64,000 nt of DNA from Colimorpha sp002372855 (GCA_946621635.1 CAMOOR010000002.1:36017-100016); one strand, 5' to 3'. Counted from the stretch's first letter, positions 25,000 to 35,468 are shown. Notes: generated by a model not told the origin, from the sequence alone. Numbers and translations: made by a program.

Positions 25000-26263
25000 G
25001 ACTGCGCTCGTAGCGACGCACCTGATACAGATACCACAACAGCAGGGACGCAACACCAAGCGCCCCTGCTGTTGCATAGAGGCGTATGGAGACAAGGAAA
25101 GAGCCCAAGTGCAGGCCCAAGGCGATTGCGCCGATGCGCAGGGCGAAGACGGCCATGCAGAAGACGAACTCGGTGCGCTGGTTGGAGAAAACATTGGAGA
25201 CAAACATCAGCGAGGTGGAGTTGAAAGCGATGTAGATCCACGGCAGGATGGCCCGGACGTAGACTCCGCAGCCGGTCCATTCAGCACCGAAGAGGAAGGT
25301 GAACAGCGGTTCGGCCACGACCCACAGCACAACACATACCGGCAGGGCCACAGCGTTGACGCTGAGCATGAAGCGTGCCATCATTCTCCACACCGAGCGG
25401 CGTTCGCGCACCCCCTCGGCCACACGGGCATAGAGCACGCGCTCGAAGGCGCCGCTGAGCAGGTTGGCCGGGCGGAAGGTGAACGTCAGCGCCAAGCCGA
25501 ACAGGCCCACGTCGGCACGGTCGAAATAGAGTGCCAGCCAAAGGAACGGCAGGTTGGCTGAAAGGCTGTCGATGAGATCGCGGCTGGCGACGAACAGGGG
25601 GAAGTTGCGATGATGGCGTGCGGCGGCAATTTGTTCGCTGCGCGAAGTGGATGGCAAAGCAAGGCTCCGCATGCGAAAGCGATAGAGGAGATTGGCGGAG
25701 GCCTGGCCAAGAACAGTGCCCAGAGGCATGCCCGCACGGTTCATCCCCAAGAGGCCGAAAAGCACCTTGAGGGCAGCGCCGGCGATGGAATTGGTGGTGA
25801 CGGAAGCGGCGATGAGCTTGTAGCGTCGCACGCGGTTGTAGAGCGAAGCATAGATACGCGATGTGCCGGAGAAATAGACCATCGGGGGGATGAGCAGTGT
25901 CAGCACCCCCAGTTCGGCGAGATTGCCGGGAAGGGCATGAGTGAGATAGAGCACCGCAGCCACCGTGAGCAGGAGCAGGCACACCAGCGTATTGAGCCGC
26001 AGGGCAAAGCGGGCAATGGCAGCCGTCTCCCGATTATCCTTCGCCACGACGACCGCAAGCTCGTACTTGCAGGTGGAGAGGATGATCAGCACCTCGATAT
26101 AAGAGTAGAAAATGTTGAACAGCGCATAGTCGGAAGGGGAATAGATACGGGTGAGAATCAGGTAGGCGAGCATCGAGATGGCCTGGGCAAGGATGTTGCC
26201 GCTTGCCAATGTGGCGGCTTCCCTGGCCAGAGCCGATTCCCGTATATGGTTCCAAAGTTTCAT
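24992..26263 (-). CDS. Wzx/MATE-like oligosaccharide flippase
   Basis: The 423-residue integral membrane protein has about 12 hydrophobic segments and the start of polysaccharide flippases (GNILAQAISMLAYLILTRIYSPSDYALFNIF). It would move lipid-linked oligosaccharides across the inner membrane. The start ATG at 26263 overlaps the stop of the upstream gene as ATGA, indicating translational coupling; an upstream ATG at 26293 would lie inside that gene. No glycosyltransferases are adjacent, but an O-antigen ligase gene lies 3.5 kb upstream on the same strand. Confidence 0.88.
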   Translation of the reverse strand: MKLWNHIRESALAREAATLASGNILAQAISMLAYLILTRIYSPSDYALFNIFYSYIEVLIILSTCKYELAVVVAKDNRETAAIARFALRLNTLVCLLLLTVAAVLYLTHALPGNLAELGVLTLLIPPMVYFSGTSRIYASLYNRVRRYKLIAASVTTNSIAGAALKVLFGLLGMNRAGMPLGTVLGQASANLLYRFRMRSLALPSTSRSEQIAAARHHRNFPLFVASRDLIDSLSANLPFLWLALYFDRADVGLFGLALTFTFRPANLLSGAFERVLYARVAEGVRERRSVWRMMARFMLSVNAVALPVCVVLWVVAEPLFTFLFGAEWTGCGVYVRAILPWIYIAFNSTSLMFVSNVFSNQRTEFVFCMAVFALRIGAIALGLHLGSFLVSIRLYATAGALGVASLLLWYLYQVRRYERSLT

Positions 26264-28257
26264 ATCTCGCCATAGTATTTGCGCAGCACCCATTCAGTCC
26301 CCAGCAGCAGCACGATGAGCAGCAGCACCCACGGCAGGCCGATGAGCTCGGAGAAGCGGGTGTGGGTGTAGATGGTGGGCTTGAGGGCGGCAAGTTCGTC
26401 GCGGAGCTCGTCGAGCTGATCGGGGTAGAACATCTTTCCACCGGTGACGGCGCTGATGGTGCGCAGCAACGCGTGGTCGGCCGTGAGGTTGGCCTGTTCC
26501 AGGTGCAGCGCCTCCACGGCGAAGGAACCCTCGGCCGTGAGGGTTTTGCCGTTGTACTGCGTGGTGGCCCTGTAGCGGTAGAGGCCCTCGGGCAGACGGC
26601 CCAGCGAGAGGGTGTAGGCGTCGCCGCGACGGGTGAAGCTGAAGTCGCCCTTGACGGAATCGCCCATAAGGGTGAAGGTGGCCTCGGGGGCATTGAAGAG
26701 TTCGTAGGCGTCGTTGTAGAGCTGCGCTCCGACGGTGATGGCCTCGATGTCGGAGTAGTGGCGCTCGGCCTCGACGATGAAGCGGTCGCGCTGGTCGGTG
26801 ACGGCGGCAAAGTTGACCATCTGGCTCAGCAGGCGGTCGAAATGCTCGTGCGAACTGTTGTTCTGGTAATCGGCCAGGCGCCATTTCCACAGTCCCTCGC
26901 CCCAGACAAACACACGGTGCTCCCTACCCTGCGCCGAGGCGGCCACGAGGGGCTGGCGGGTGTCGATGCTGCCCAACCGGGCGGTAAAAAGCGACTGCAG
27001 CGACGCCGACACCTTCGGTTCGCCGAAAGGCACATCCAGCGGCGGGAACTGCTCGACAGCCTCGCCGTCGGAGGCTTCGAGGTTGAAGAGCGAGAAACCG
27101 CCGTTATACACGGCCGTCATCTCACTGCTTTTCTTGCTCTTCGATACAATTTCCAGACCGGTGTGCAAGGCGTTGAAGCGCGGCAGGTCGGTCTGTGTAC
27201 CAATGACATACATCTGCGGCAACTGCTCCAGCTCCTTGGGCACGGCGTGTGTGGCGGAGGGGAGGTTGTGGAGTACGACGAGGCTGTAGTTGGAGTCCTG
27301 CAGGCGCAGCTTGCCCCCCTGCAGCGCATCGGCGGCGACCACACGTGCTTCGAAGTTGGGGTTGCTCTCCACGGCCTGCTTCATCGCGCCGAGGTCAGGA
27401 TGGGGCGCATGGCCCACGATGAGCACCTTGCGACGACCGTCGATGACGTCGACATAGATGGTCTGCCGGTTGTTCTCCGACTCCACCTCGCCGTCGACCA
27501 CAGTCAGCGTGGCCACATACTTCTGCAGTCCCTTGGCTTCGGCCTTGATATTGAAAGAGAGCGTATTGGAGAAATCGTCATCCGTGTAGTCCACCCTTTG
27601 CGACGCCACGTTGCGACCACGGCCGTCGACCACGGTCAGCTGGGCGCTCTTGCCCTGCAGGCGGCGGGCGCCGACGGTAATCTCCACGGGGAAGGTATTG
27701 CCCAGGTAGGCAATTCGGTTGTGACGCACATTGGCCACGGCGGCATCGCGGCGCGGCGTGGTGTCGCCCAGGGCGATGGTGTAGACCGGCATGCCCAGGC
27801 GCTCGGCCACGGTGGCGGGGTTCTGCCCGTGGTTGTTGATGCCGTCGGAAGCCAGCACCACGGCGGCATCCTCGGGATGCACAGCGTCCAGCAGGGCGCC
27901 GAGGTCGGTCTGCCCGGCATGCGACGCATCGGCGGTGAGCACCCCGTTGCACTTATCCATGATATCGTCGGAAAGGCCAGCCAGCGAGAAAGCCGAGTCG
28001 GCACTGGCCTGCACCGACAGCGAGCGGTCCTCAATCATGTCCACGCGGGGCTTCTGCCGCTCGTTCACCGTGCGCTTGGCCACAGGCGACAGCAGCAGCA
28101 GCGCGATGACCGACACCGCCACAAACCTCAGCGCCGCCAGCAACACGTTGATTCCCTTGCTGAAGGACCGGTGGCCCACAAAGTAGAGCACCGCGGCGTA
28201 GGCGGCACCTGCCAGCAGGCAGAGGAGGACGAAATACCAGGGATAGTCGATGATCAT
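26260..28257 (-). CDS. Membrane protein with VWA-like region
   Basis: The 665-residue protein has two N-terminal membrane helices (WYFVLLCLLAGAAYAAVLYF; LLAALRFVAVSVIALLLLSP), a large extracytoplasmic region and one C-terminal helix (GLPWVLLLIVLLLGTEWVL). The first soluble part (GALLDAVHPEDAAVVLASDGINNHGQNP) resembles a von Willebrand A-type region, and later parts look like Ig-like and glutamine-amidotransferase-like folds. This matches Bacteroidetes 'VWA / BatA-like' membrane proteins of unknown role. It is coupled to the flippase gene by an ATGA overlap. The upstream spacer is a tandem of AGTGTTA units. Confidence 0.75.
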   Translation of the reverse strand: MIIDYPWYFVLLCLLAGAAYAAVLYFVGHRSFSKGINVLLAALRFVAVSVIALLLLSPVAKRTVNERQKPRVDMIEDRSLSVQASADSAFSLAGLSDDIMDKCNGVLTADASHAGQTDLGALLDAVHPEDAAVVLASDGINNHGQNPATVAERLGMPVYTIALGDTTPRRDAAVANVRHNRIAYLGNTFPVEITVGARRLQGKSAQLTVVDGRGRNVASQRVDYTDDDFSNTLSFNIKAEAKGLQKYVATLTVVDGEVESENNRQTIYVDVIDGRRKVLIVGHAPHPDLGAMKQAVESNPNFEARVVAADALQGGKLRLQDSNYSLVVLHNLPSATHAVPKELEQLPQMYVIGTQTDLPRFNALHTGLEIVSKSKKSSEMTAVYNGGFSLFNLEASDGEAVEQFPPLDVPFGEPKVSASLQSLFTARLGSIDTRQPLVAASAQGREHRVFVWGEGLWKWRLADYQNNSSHEHFDRLLSQMVNFAAVTDQRDRFIVEAERHYSDIEAITVGAQLYNDAYELFNAPEATFTLMGDSVKGDFSFTRRGDAYTLSLGRLPEGLYRYRATTQYNGKTLTAEGSFAVEALHLEQANLTADHALLRTISAVTGGKMFYPDQLDELRDELAALKPTIYTHTRFSELIGLPWVLLLIVLLLGTEWVLRKYYGEI

Positions 28258-28308
28258 CTCAGTGTTAAGTGTTTAGTGTTAAGTGTTCAGTGTTAAGTTT
28301 TGGGGTGT

Positions 28309-29529
28309 TCAGTTGCCATAAACCAGGGTGCTGAAGCGTTCCGGAGCGAAGCGTTCCCGGGCCACGCGCTGCAGGTCGGCGGCGGTGACGGCCATCAGGT
28401 CGGCCTCCATCTCCTCGAGGGTGTTTACGTGGTCGTAGCACAGGTAGGCCTTGCCGATGGACTGCATCTCGTTCATGCCGAAATCGTCGTTGATGGCCAT
28501 CTGCCCCACCATCTGGCGCTGGGCCGACCGCAGCTGGGCGGCTGTCAAGGGCTGCTCGGCCATGCGCATCAGCTCGTCGACAATCAGGCGGCGGGCACGC
28601 TCCTGCGCATCGAGGTCGACGCCGGCGTAGATGTAGAACAGGCCCGTATCCGAGAACGGTACGTACTGCGACTCAATGCTGTAGCAGAAACCGTAACGCT
28701 CGCGCACGGCGACATTGAGGCGCGAGTTCATGGCCGGCCCGCCGAGGATGTTGTTGAGCAGGGTGAACGCCGTCTTGTCGCCATGGTAGACGTCCGGCGC
28801 CTCGCAGCCCAACAGCAGGTGGGCCTGGTGGGTGTGGCGGTTCACGTAGCGGTCGAACACCTGGAACCGCGGCCGCAGCGAACGGTCCACCGCCGAGGGG
28901 TGGTTCTCGCAGGAGCCGAAATACTTCTCGCACAGGCGCACCAGGCGGTCGAACTTCACGTCGCCGCTCACCGTCACCACCATGCGCGACGGCGTATAGT
29001 TGCTCCGCATGAAGCGCTTGATGCTCTCGGGCGTGAAACGCTTCACATTGCGTTTCGAACCCAGGATGTTGTGCGCCAGGGGGTGGCCCTCGTAGGCCAA
29101 CTCCTCGTACTGGTCGTAGATGAGCTCGGCGGGCGAGTCGTTGTAGGAGTTGATTTCCTCCAGCACCACATCGCGCTCTTTCTCAATCTCGTGCTGCGGG
29201 AAGGTGCTGTGGAACAAGATGTCGGCGAAGAGCTCGAGGCAACGCTCCAGGTGCTCGCTGAGCGACGAGGCGTAGACGCAGGTCTCCTCCTTGGTGGTGA
29301 AGGCGTTCAGCTCGCCGCCCACACCGTCTATGCGGTTCAGTATGTGGTAGGCGCGGCGGTGCTCGGTGCCCTTGAAGAGCGAATGCTCTATGAAATGCGC
29401 CATGCCCTCGTCGGCACCCGCCTCGTCGCGGCTGCCCACGTTGATGTACACACCGCTGTAGGTAACCCTCGACGGCGTGCGGCTCAGTATGATTTTCAGG
29501 CCATTGGCCAGAGTATGATATTCGTACAC
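28309..29529 (-). CDS. M16 family zinc peptidase
   Basis: The 406-residue protein is a pitrilysin/processing-peptidase-like single unit. It has the inverted zinc motif HFIEH near residue 45 (in GMAHFIEHSLFKGT), the downstream glutamate region (VVLEEINSYNDSP) and a C-terminal LuxS/M16-like half (LLLGCEAPDVYHGDK, LLNNILGGPAMNSRLN). It starts with GTG at 29529 (YEYHTLANGLK follows). No signal peptide is visible, so it is probably cytoplasmic or loosely associated with the envelope. Substrate unknown. Confidence 0.92.
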   Translation of the reverse strand: MYEYHTLANGLKIILSRTPSRVTYSGVYINVGSRDEAGADEGMAHFIEHSLFKGTEHRRAYHILNRIDGVGGELNAFTTKEETCVYASSLSEHLERCLELFADILFHSTFPQHEIEKERDVVLEEINSYNDSPAELIYDQYEELAYEGHPLAHNILGSKRNVKRFTPESIKRFMRSNYTPSRMVVTVSGDVKFDRLVRLCEKYFGSCENHPSAVDRSLRPRFQVFDRYVNRHTHQAHLLLGCEAPDVYHGDKTAFTLLNNILGGPAMNSRLNVAVRERYGFCYSIESQYVPFSDTGLFYIYAGVDLDAQERARRLIVDELMRMAEQPLTAAQLRSAQRQMVGQMAINDDFGMNEMQSIGKAYLCYDHVNTLEEMEADLMAVTAADLQRVARERFAPERFSTLVYGN

Positions 29530-29730
29530 AACTAGTTTTAATACAAAATTACCATATAATAACTACAGAATCGGAAAAATATTGTGTGCATCATTTTTTA
29601 TTCTCACGGCGACGACGCAACAGCAACGGAACGCCGACGGAAGAAAAACGGAACCTCGACGGAACGGGCCTGAACTTTGTTAAAGAACGTTAAAACGCCC
29701 GTTTTCGGACTTTTCATCTTTTTATCAAAA

Positions 29731-29788
29731 CCTACCATGGTAGGAGTTGATAAGGAGTTGGTAAGGACTTGGTAAGGATTTGGTAAGT
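29731..29788 (+). repeat. Palindrome plus four 11-bp units, copy 2
   Basis: A perfect palindrome CCTACCATGGTAGG (29731-29744) is followed by AGTTGATAAGG, AGTTGGTAAGG, ACTTGGTAAGG, ATTTGGTAAGT. It ends three bases from the stop codon of the O-antigen ligase gene. Confidence 0.92.
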
Positions 29789-29791
29789 GCT

Positions 29792-31336
29792 TTAACAAAG
29801 TTCGACCCCTGTCGATTCGGGGTTTGACTCCGGTCGGCGGAAGGCCATGAACCAGGTGCAAAAGAGGATGCCCGCCAGGGAGTCGAGGGTGTTTTCGGCG
29901 AGGAACGAGACGAGGACCGCAACGGTCAGGGCCACAAAGAGCTGCCCCTGACGGCGGAGGCGCGGCGCGGCACGCAGCCACACCAGCACCATCAGCACGA
30001 AGAGCGGCAGGCCGAACATGGCGATGAGGGTCAGGTATTCGTTGTGGGGCATGAGGTCGGACCCTTGGAGAGGCGATGCCGAGCGCCGGAATTCAGCCTC
30101 CATGGCCTCGCCCAAGTCGCCGGTGCCGACGCCCGTCCAGGGGTGGCGCCCGATGATGTGGAGGGCGGTCCGCCAAAGCTCGAGGCGCTGGAGCATCGAG
30201 AAACCCTCGACAGCACGGTAGCAGCGGTAGTTCTCCAGCTCGAAAAACATCACATGGAGCATGCGCTGCGGCAGCGGGGCATGCTCGTAGACAGGATTGG
30301 GGACACCGCGGGCCACCTCGGCCACCTGCTCGTCGCTGAGGGCCGCCAGGCCGACACTGTCCTTGGGCAGGCCGAGGGCGTTGAGGTAGCGCACCAGGGA
30401 GGCTTCGACATTGTAGCCCGAGGCGGTGAGGCTATCGAGCGGCACACGGCTGCGCTTCGGCCATTGCTGCGCCAGCTCCTCGTGGCAAAGGTAGTTGTTC
30501 ACGTAGTTGCCGCTCTCCACCATGCCGTCGTGCAGGTGCAGATAGGGGTTGCCCGAGGGGGTGTAGAGAGCAACGGGCTGGAGGGCAATGGGTTGTAGGG
30601 TATGGTAGGCGCGGTATTGCACAACCACATAGGCTGCCGTTCCGCCTACCACCGCCAGCCACACCGCCAGCCACAGCCAGCAGCGGCGCAGGCCGAGCAC
30701 CACCACCAGCGACACCACTCCGAAGACGACGAAAGCCGTGTAGGACCTCAGCAGCAGCAGGAAGCCCATCATCCACACCATCAGGGCCGCCAAGGCCACT
30801 TTGCGCCAGAGGGGCGTACCGCCGTCTGCGTGGCGCAACATGTTGACGCAAAGGAAGACAACCATACAGCAGTTGAGGGCGAAGCGGATGTGGGAAATGA
30901 AAGGTACCATCTGGCGGTAGGGCAGGTCGGGAATGGCGAGGTAGCGGACCAGGCCAATGACGGTGACCACGAAGACCGTGCCCATGTAGAGGGTGAGGAT
31001 GGTGCTGCGGGCGCGTCCGGCAGGGGGACGGGTGGTGAGCACCACAAGGGGCACCGCGAGCCACGGCAGGAGACGTTCCACCACGTGGAATCCCGCTGGC
31101 AGATTGCTGGTCCACAACAGTCCGACCGCATGCAGCAGGAAGAAGAACGCCACGGCATGCAGCAGACGGCTCTGGCGGGCCATCGTCCACTTCTCGCTCC
31201 ATCGTCCCTCGAGCAGCCAGTTGGCCAGCAGCAGCACCCACACAACGTTGCTCATGCCGATGCTTGTCACCATGCAGCCCCCCAAGAGGGTGAGCAGCAC
31301 GAGGTAGATGCGTCTATGGACCTTGGCCGGGAACAA
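29792..31336 (-). CDS. O-antigen ligase / polymerase family protein
   Basis: The 514-residue protein has about 10-12 membrane segments. A large periplasmic loop near residues 235-420 contains GRHPWTGVGTGDLGEAM and PHNEYLTLIAMFGLPLF, the Wzy_C signature of O-antigen ligases and related polymerases. It would join polysaccharide to lipid A-core or a similar acceptor at the periplasmic face. The first possible codon is TTG 31336, followed by residues FPAKVHRRIYLVLL; a positively charged HRRIY before the first helix supports it. Copy 2 of the dispersed 11-bp-unit repeat abuts its 3' end. Confidence 0.85.
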   Translation of the reverse strand: MFPAKVHRRIYLVLLTLLGGCMVTSIGMSNVVWVLLLANWLLEGRWSEKWTMARQSRLLHAVAFFFLLHAVGLLWTSNLPAGFHVVERLLPWLAVPLVVLTTRPPAGRARSTILTLYMGTVFVVTVIGLVRYLAIPDLPYRQMVPFISHIRFALNCCMVVFLCVNMLRHADGGTPLWRKVALAALMVWMMGFLLLLRSYTAFVVFGVVSLVVVLGLRRCWLWLAVWLAVVGGTAAYVVVQYRAYHTLQPIALQPVALYTPSGNPYLHLHDGMVESGNYVNNYLCHEELAQQWPKRSRVPLDSLTASGYNVEASLVRYLNALGLPKDSVGLAALSDEQVAEVARGVPNPVYEHAPLPQRMLHVMFFELENYRCYRAVEGFSMLQRLELWRTALHIIGRHPWTGVGTGDLGEAMEAEFRRSASPLQGSDLMPHNEYLTLIAMFGLPLFVLMVLVWLRAAPRLRRQGQLFVALTVAVLVSFLAENTLDSLAGILFCTWFMAFRRPESNPESTGVELC

Positions 31337-31393
31337 GTTGACTATCAGTTAGGAGACATGAACCATTGTCCTTTCACTCCCTCTCACTTCGCT

Positions 31394-33031
31394 TCACTCC
31401 CCTTTCACTCCCTTACCAGACAACTCCTCCACAGCGCGGAGCACCGCCTTGTCGCTCTTCAGGGCACCCTGCAGGCGGCCCTGGTCGTAGTAGTAGCGGG
31501 TGAGGATTTCGGCCTTGAGCATCTCGCAGACTTCCTCGCGGTGTTTCTGCAGGTCGCTCTCCTTTTCGGTGGCCAGGCGGGATTCCATCTCTTTGAGTTG
31601 CTGCTCGATGGCGGAGTCGTACTTCTCCTGTTTGGCCACGTCGCGCAGTTCCTTGATGACGCGCTCGGTGACGGTGTTGTAGCTGAGCTTCTTGTCCTTC
31701 AGGTAGCGGCAGAAGTCGTTGTAGATTTCGTCCGTGATTTCGAAGGTTTCGGCAGGAGCTATCTCCTTGTGCTTGCGGTAGAAGTCGGTGGCATAGTCGA
31801 AGATGAGCAGTTTCTGCACCAGGGCGATGGCGAGGTTGGACATGTATTCGGGCTCGATTTCGATGTCGGGCTCGATGCCGAAACCGTCGTAGACGGTGCG
31901 TCCGGACTTGGTTTTGAAGGCTGTCTTGAGGCTGTCGGGCACCTTGAGGGCGCGGCCGTTCTCGTCGCGATGGCTGTAGTCGATGGCCTGGATGCAGCGG
32001 CCGGAGGGGATGTAGTACTTGCTTACGGTGACCTTCATCTGGCTGTTGTATGGCATAGGCAGGATATTCTGCACCAGTCCCTTGCCATAGCTGCGCTGGC
32101 CGATGACCACGGCGCGGTCGAGGTCCTGCAGCGAGCCGCTGACGATCTCGCTGGCCGAAGCCGAGCCACCGTCGATGAGCACCGCCAGGGGTATTTCCGT
32201 GTCCTCGGGCTGCAGGCGGGTGTAGCTCTTAAGGTTCTTGCTGGCCACCTTGCCTTTGGTCTCCACCACCAGGGTGCCGCGGGGAACCCAGATATTGACA
32301 ATGTCGACGGCTTCGTTCATCAGTCCGCCGCCGTTGCCGCGCAGGTCGAGCACAACACCCTTCATGCCGGGCTTGTCTTTCTTGAGTTTCACGAATGCCT
32401 CGCGGACGTTCTTGGCGGCGTCGTTGGTGAATTCGTCCAGTTTGATATAGCCCACGTCGCCCTTGGGACCTACGTAGCCGTAGTACGGCACGTTGGGCAG
32501 CTTGATTTCGCGGCGTGTGAGGGTGCGTTCGAATTCCTTTCCCTCGCGTTCCACACGCAGGGTGACCTGCGTGCCGGCCTGGCCACGCATGGCGCTGCTC
32601 ACGTCGGGCACCTTCTTGCCCTTGGTGCTTTCGCCGTTGACGGCCACAATGCGGTCGCCTGCCTTAAGGCCTGCCTCGTCGGCGGGAAGGCCCTTGTAGG
32701 GCTCGGAGATGTAGACGGAGTCGCCACGCTGCGTGATGATGGCACCCACGCCACCGTATTCGCCCAGCAGCTGCAGCTTCACATCCTCGATGTCGCTCTC
32801 GGGGAAGTAGTTGGTGTAGGGGTCGAAAGAGGCGAGCATGGCGTCGATGGCCACCTTGATGGCCTTGCCGGGATCCACATCGTCGACATAGTTGAGGTTG
32901 AGCTGCTTGTACACCGAGGAGAATATCTCCAGGTTCTTGGCAATCTCGAAACTGCGGTCGTTCTGGGCCTGCAGGGGCTGTGCGGCGAAACCCGCCAGCA
33001 GCATAAATCCGATTATGATGTGTCTTTTCAT
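31394..33031 (-). CDS. S41 carboxy-terminal processing protease
   Basis: The 545-residue periplasmic protease has a signal peptide (HIIIGFMLLAGFAAQPLQAQ). A PDZ domain lies near 85-170 (GVGAIITQRGDSVYISEP, GLKAGDRIVAVNG). The S41 core has GGSASASEIVSGSL carrying the catalytic Ser and SYGKGLVQ carrying the Lys. A C-terminal helical region rich in Lys and Glu follows. Length fits the Bacteroidetes CtpA/Prc group. The start ATG 33031 is preferred over the upstream TTG 33037. Confidence 0.93.
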   Translation of the reverse strand: MKRHIIIGFMLLAGFAAQPLQAQNDRSFEIAKNLEIFSSVYKQLNLNYVDDVDPGKAIKVAIDAMLASFDPYTNYFPESDIEDVKLQLLGEYGGVGAIITQRGDSVYISEPYKGLPADEAGLKAGDRIVAVNGESTKGKKVPDVSSAMRGQAGTQVTLRVEREGKEFERTLTRREIKLPNVPYYGYVGPKGDVGYIKLDEFTNDAAKNVREAFVKLKKDKPGMKGVVLDLRGNGGGLMNEAVDIVNIWVPRGTLVVETKGKVASKNLKSYTRLQPEDTEIPLAVLIDGGSASASEIVSGSLQDLDRAVVIGQRSYGKGLVQNILPMPYNSQMKVTVSKYYIPSGRCIQAIDYSHRDENGRALKVPDSLKTAFKTKSGRTVYDGFGIEPDIEIEPEYMSNLAIALVQKLLIFDYATDFYRKHKEIAPAETFEITDEIYNDFCRYLKDKKLSYNTVTERVIKELRDVAKQEKYDSAIEQQLKEMESRLATEKESDLQKHREEVCEMLKAEILTRYYYDQGRLQGALKSDKAVLRAVEELSGKGVKGE

Positions 33032-33087
33032 GTGCAAAACTACAAATAAATACGCATAAATAACAACGAAAGTCTTTTTTTATTGTG

Positions 33088-35343
33088 TCACACCTTGACC
33101 ATCTTGCTCTCGAAGCCGCGGAGGGTCATCTCCTCGGGAGAGACGAACCAGAGGCTGTCGCCGGGGAGGAAGACGGTGTCGCGGCTGGGATTGACCAGGC
33201 GTTCGCCGCCGCGCTCGATGGCAATGACCATGGCGCGATGCTTGGAGAGGGGCGAATTGGCCACCTCGACACCGCACAGCGGGCCGTCGGGGTCGACGCG
33301 GTAGCGGTACATGTGCAACTCGTGGTCGGAGCGGTCGTGCACCAGGATATCGGCCTCCACCTCGACGGCGGCGCGCATACGGCCCACCTGTTCCTCGTTG
33401 CCGATGACCGTCAGCAGGTCGCCCGGCATGAGGAGGTCGTCCTTGCCGGGGAGGTCGATGATGTTGTCGCCACGCTCGATGGTGACGACGTTGGTGCCAA
33501 AGTCCTCGCGGATGCGGCAGGCGGCAAGGGTCTTGCCCGCCAGGGGCGAGTACTGCGTCATGCGCAGGCGTTCCATGGAGAATTCGTTCTCCATGCCCTT
33601 GGGTATGCGGAACGAGGTCTGCGCCTGTCGCGAATTGAAGTTGCTGAAGAAGCGCTCCTCTATCTGGGCGTAGAAGCCGTTGGCCTTGCGCGAGAAAAGC
33701 ACCACCATGACCACCATCAGGGCTATGACCATCAGGAATCCGAGGGCGAGGTTGACGTAGCTGCCCACCACCAGACCCGCGAAGAACAGGGCCACGAAAT
33801 AGCGCAGCAGCATCACCGGGATGACCACGGCCTGGCTGTGGCGGTAGGTCTCGAAGATTTGTTTGAAGCGTTCTTTGCTGACATTCTTCACCGCCACAGC
33901 CCACAGGAAGGGCGACATGAGGATGAGCGTGGCCACCATGCCCGTCAGGCGGCTCCAAATCTGCGGTATGCCGGCATCGGCAAAGAGCGTGTCGAGCAGC
34001 GGCCGCAGCAGCGACGTGGAGAGCAGGGCGATGGCCGCCAGGATGACGCCGTAGATGAGTATGTTGGTCAGCTGCTTGCGCAGGAAGGTGCGTATGCCCG
34101 CCTTGTCGCCGGCGCCCTTGCTGGCGCTCTCGCTGTACTGGTCCAGACGGTGCTTGATTTTGGCGGGAATCTTGGGCTCCACCCAGTTGTAGAACGGCAG
34201 CGCGCCCTTAATCATATAGGGCGTGACGAAGGTCGTCAGGATGGACACCGAGACGATGATGGGATACAGGTTGGCGTCGATGACCTTGAAACTCAAGCCC
34301 AGACTGGCGATGATGAACGAAAACTCACCGATTTGGCAGAAGCAGAAACCGCTCTGCACGGCGGTCTTCAGCGGGCGGCCGCTGAGGATGATTCCGATGG
34401 TGGCTGCAAGACTCTTGAAAACAATGATTGTCAGCGCAATGACCAGTATGGGAACAATGTACTTCACCAGCACCTCGGGATTGACCAGCATGCCCACCGA
34501 CACAAAGAACACCGCACCGAAGAGGTTCTTCAGGGGGGTGACAATGCGGTGGATGACGTCGGCCTCGATGGTCTCGCTGAGGATGGCGCCCATGACGAAG
34601 GCTCCCAAAGCGGTGGAGAACCCGGCATGCGCCGCCAGCACCACCATGCCGAAACACAGGCCCACGGCCAGGATGAGCAGCGTCTCCTCGGTCATATACT
34701 TGCGCATCCAGCGCAGGAAAGTGGGAATCAGATAGATGCCGAACACGAACCATGCTATCAGGAAGAAGACCAGTTTCACCATCTGGCCCACCAACGCGCC
34801 GCCGTCGAAACTGCGGCTGACGCTCACCGTGCTCAGCACCACCAGCAGCAACACCGCAATCAGGTCCTCCACCACCAGCACCGCCGTCACCGTCGAGGTG
34901 AACTTCTGCTGCTTCAGTTTCAGGTCGTCGAAGCTCTTGATAATGATGCTTGTAGAGGAGATGGACAGCATGCATCCGAGGAAGGTGCACTCCATCGACG
35001 AGAAACCCAGAATCTTGCCCACCGAACTGCCTATGAGGAACATGATGGCCAGCTCGGTCAGCGCCGTGATGGCCCCCGTGGCACCCACCTTCTTCAGCTT
35101 CTTGATGCTGAATTCCAGACCCAGACCGAACATCAGGAACACAATGCCGATGTCGCTCCAGACGTGGATATTGGCGGCATCGGTGATGGCCGGGAACCAG
35201 GGGAAGTAGGGGCCGATGAAGAATCCCGCCAGGATGTATCCCAGCACCAACGGCTGTTTCAACCATTTAAACACCACGGTAATGACACCGGCGGCCACCA
35301 GTATGACGGCCAAATCCATGAATATCGCAGGCAGACTTTCCAT
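33088..35343 (-). CDS. CPA2 family cation:proton antiporter with TrkA-C domains
   Basis: The 751-residue protein has about 12 N-terminal membrane helices (GYILAGFFIGPYFPWF, GLGLEFSIKKLKKVGAT, SISSTSIIIKSFDD, GFSTALGAFVMGAILSET) typical of Kef/CPA2 exchangers. An additional membrane region spans 430-560. Two TrkA-C-like regulatory domains follow at the C terminus (LPGKDDLLMPGDLLTVIGNEEQ; VNPSRDTVFLPGDSLWFVSPEE). It probably exchanges K+ or Na+ for H+ with ligand control. Divergent from holB across a 310-bp spacer. Confidence 0.92.
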   Translation of the reverse strand: MESLPAIFMDLAVILVAAGVITVVFKWLKQPLVLGYILAGFFIGPYFPWFPAITDAANIHVWSDIGIVFLMFGLGLEFSIKKLKKVGATGAITALTELAIMFLIGSSVGKILGFSSMECTFLGCMLSISSTSIIIKSFDDLKLKQQKFTSTVTAVLVVEDLIAVLLLVVLSTVSVSRSFDGGALVGQMVKLVFFLIAWFVFGIYLIPTFLRWMRKYMTEETLLILAVGLCFGMVVLAAHAGFSTALGAFVMGAILSETIEADVIHRIVTPLKNLFGAVFFVSVGMLVNPEVLVKYIVPILVIALTIIVFKSLAATIGIILSGRPLKTAVQSGFCFCQIGEFSFIIASLGLSFKVIDANLYPIIVSVSILTTFVTPYMIKGALPFYNWVEPKIPAKIKHRLDQYSESASKGAGDKAGIRTFLRKQLTNILIYGVILAAIALLSTSLLRPLLDTLFADAGIPQIWSRLTGMVATLILMSPFLWAVAVKNVSKERFKQIFETYRHSQAVVIPVMLLRYFVALFFAGLVVGSYVNLALGFLMVIALMVVMVVLFSRKANGFYAQIEERFFSNFNSRQAQTSFRIPKGMENEFSMERLRMTQYSPLAGKTLAACRIREDFGTNVVTIERGDNIIDLPGKDDLLMPGDLLTVIGNEEQVGRMRAAVEVEADILVHDRSDHELHMYRYRVDPDGPLCGVEVANSPLSKHRAMVIAIERGGERLVNPSRDTVFLPGDSLWFVSPEEMTLRGFESKMVKV

Positions 35344-35468
35344 CTTTTCAGGGTAGGTTTTTATGTTAGCAAAAGCACCCTTGCTAACGCAAAAAAAGGC
35401 CTTTTATTGTGCACTTTGGGCAAAGATGTCCGAAAAAGCTGATTCCCAGCCTTCCACAGCCATATCAT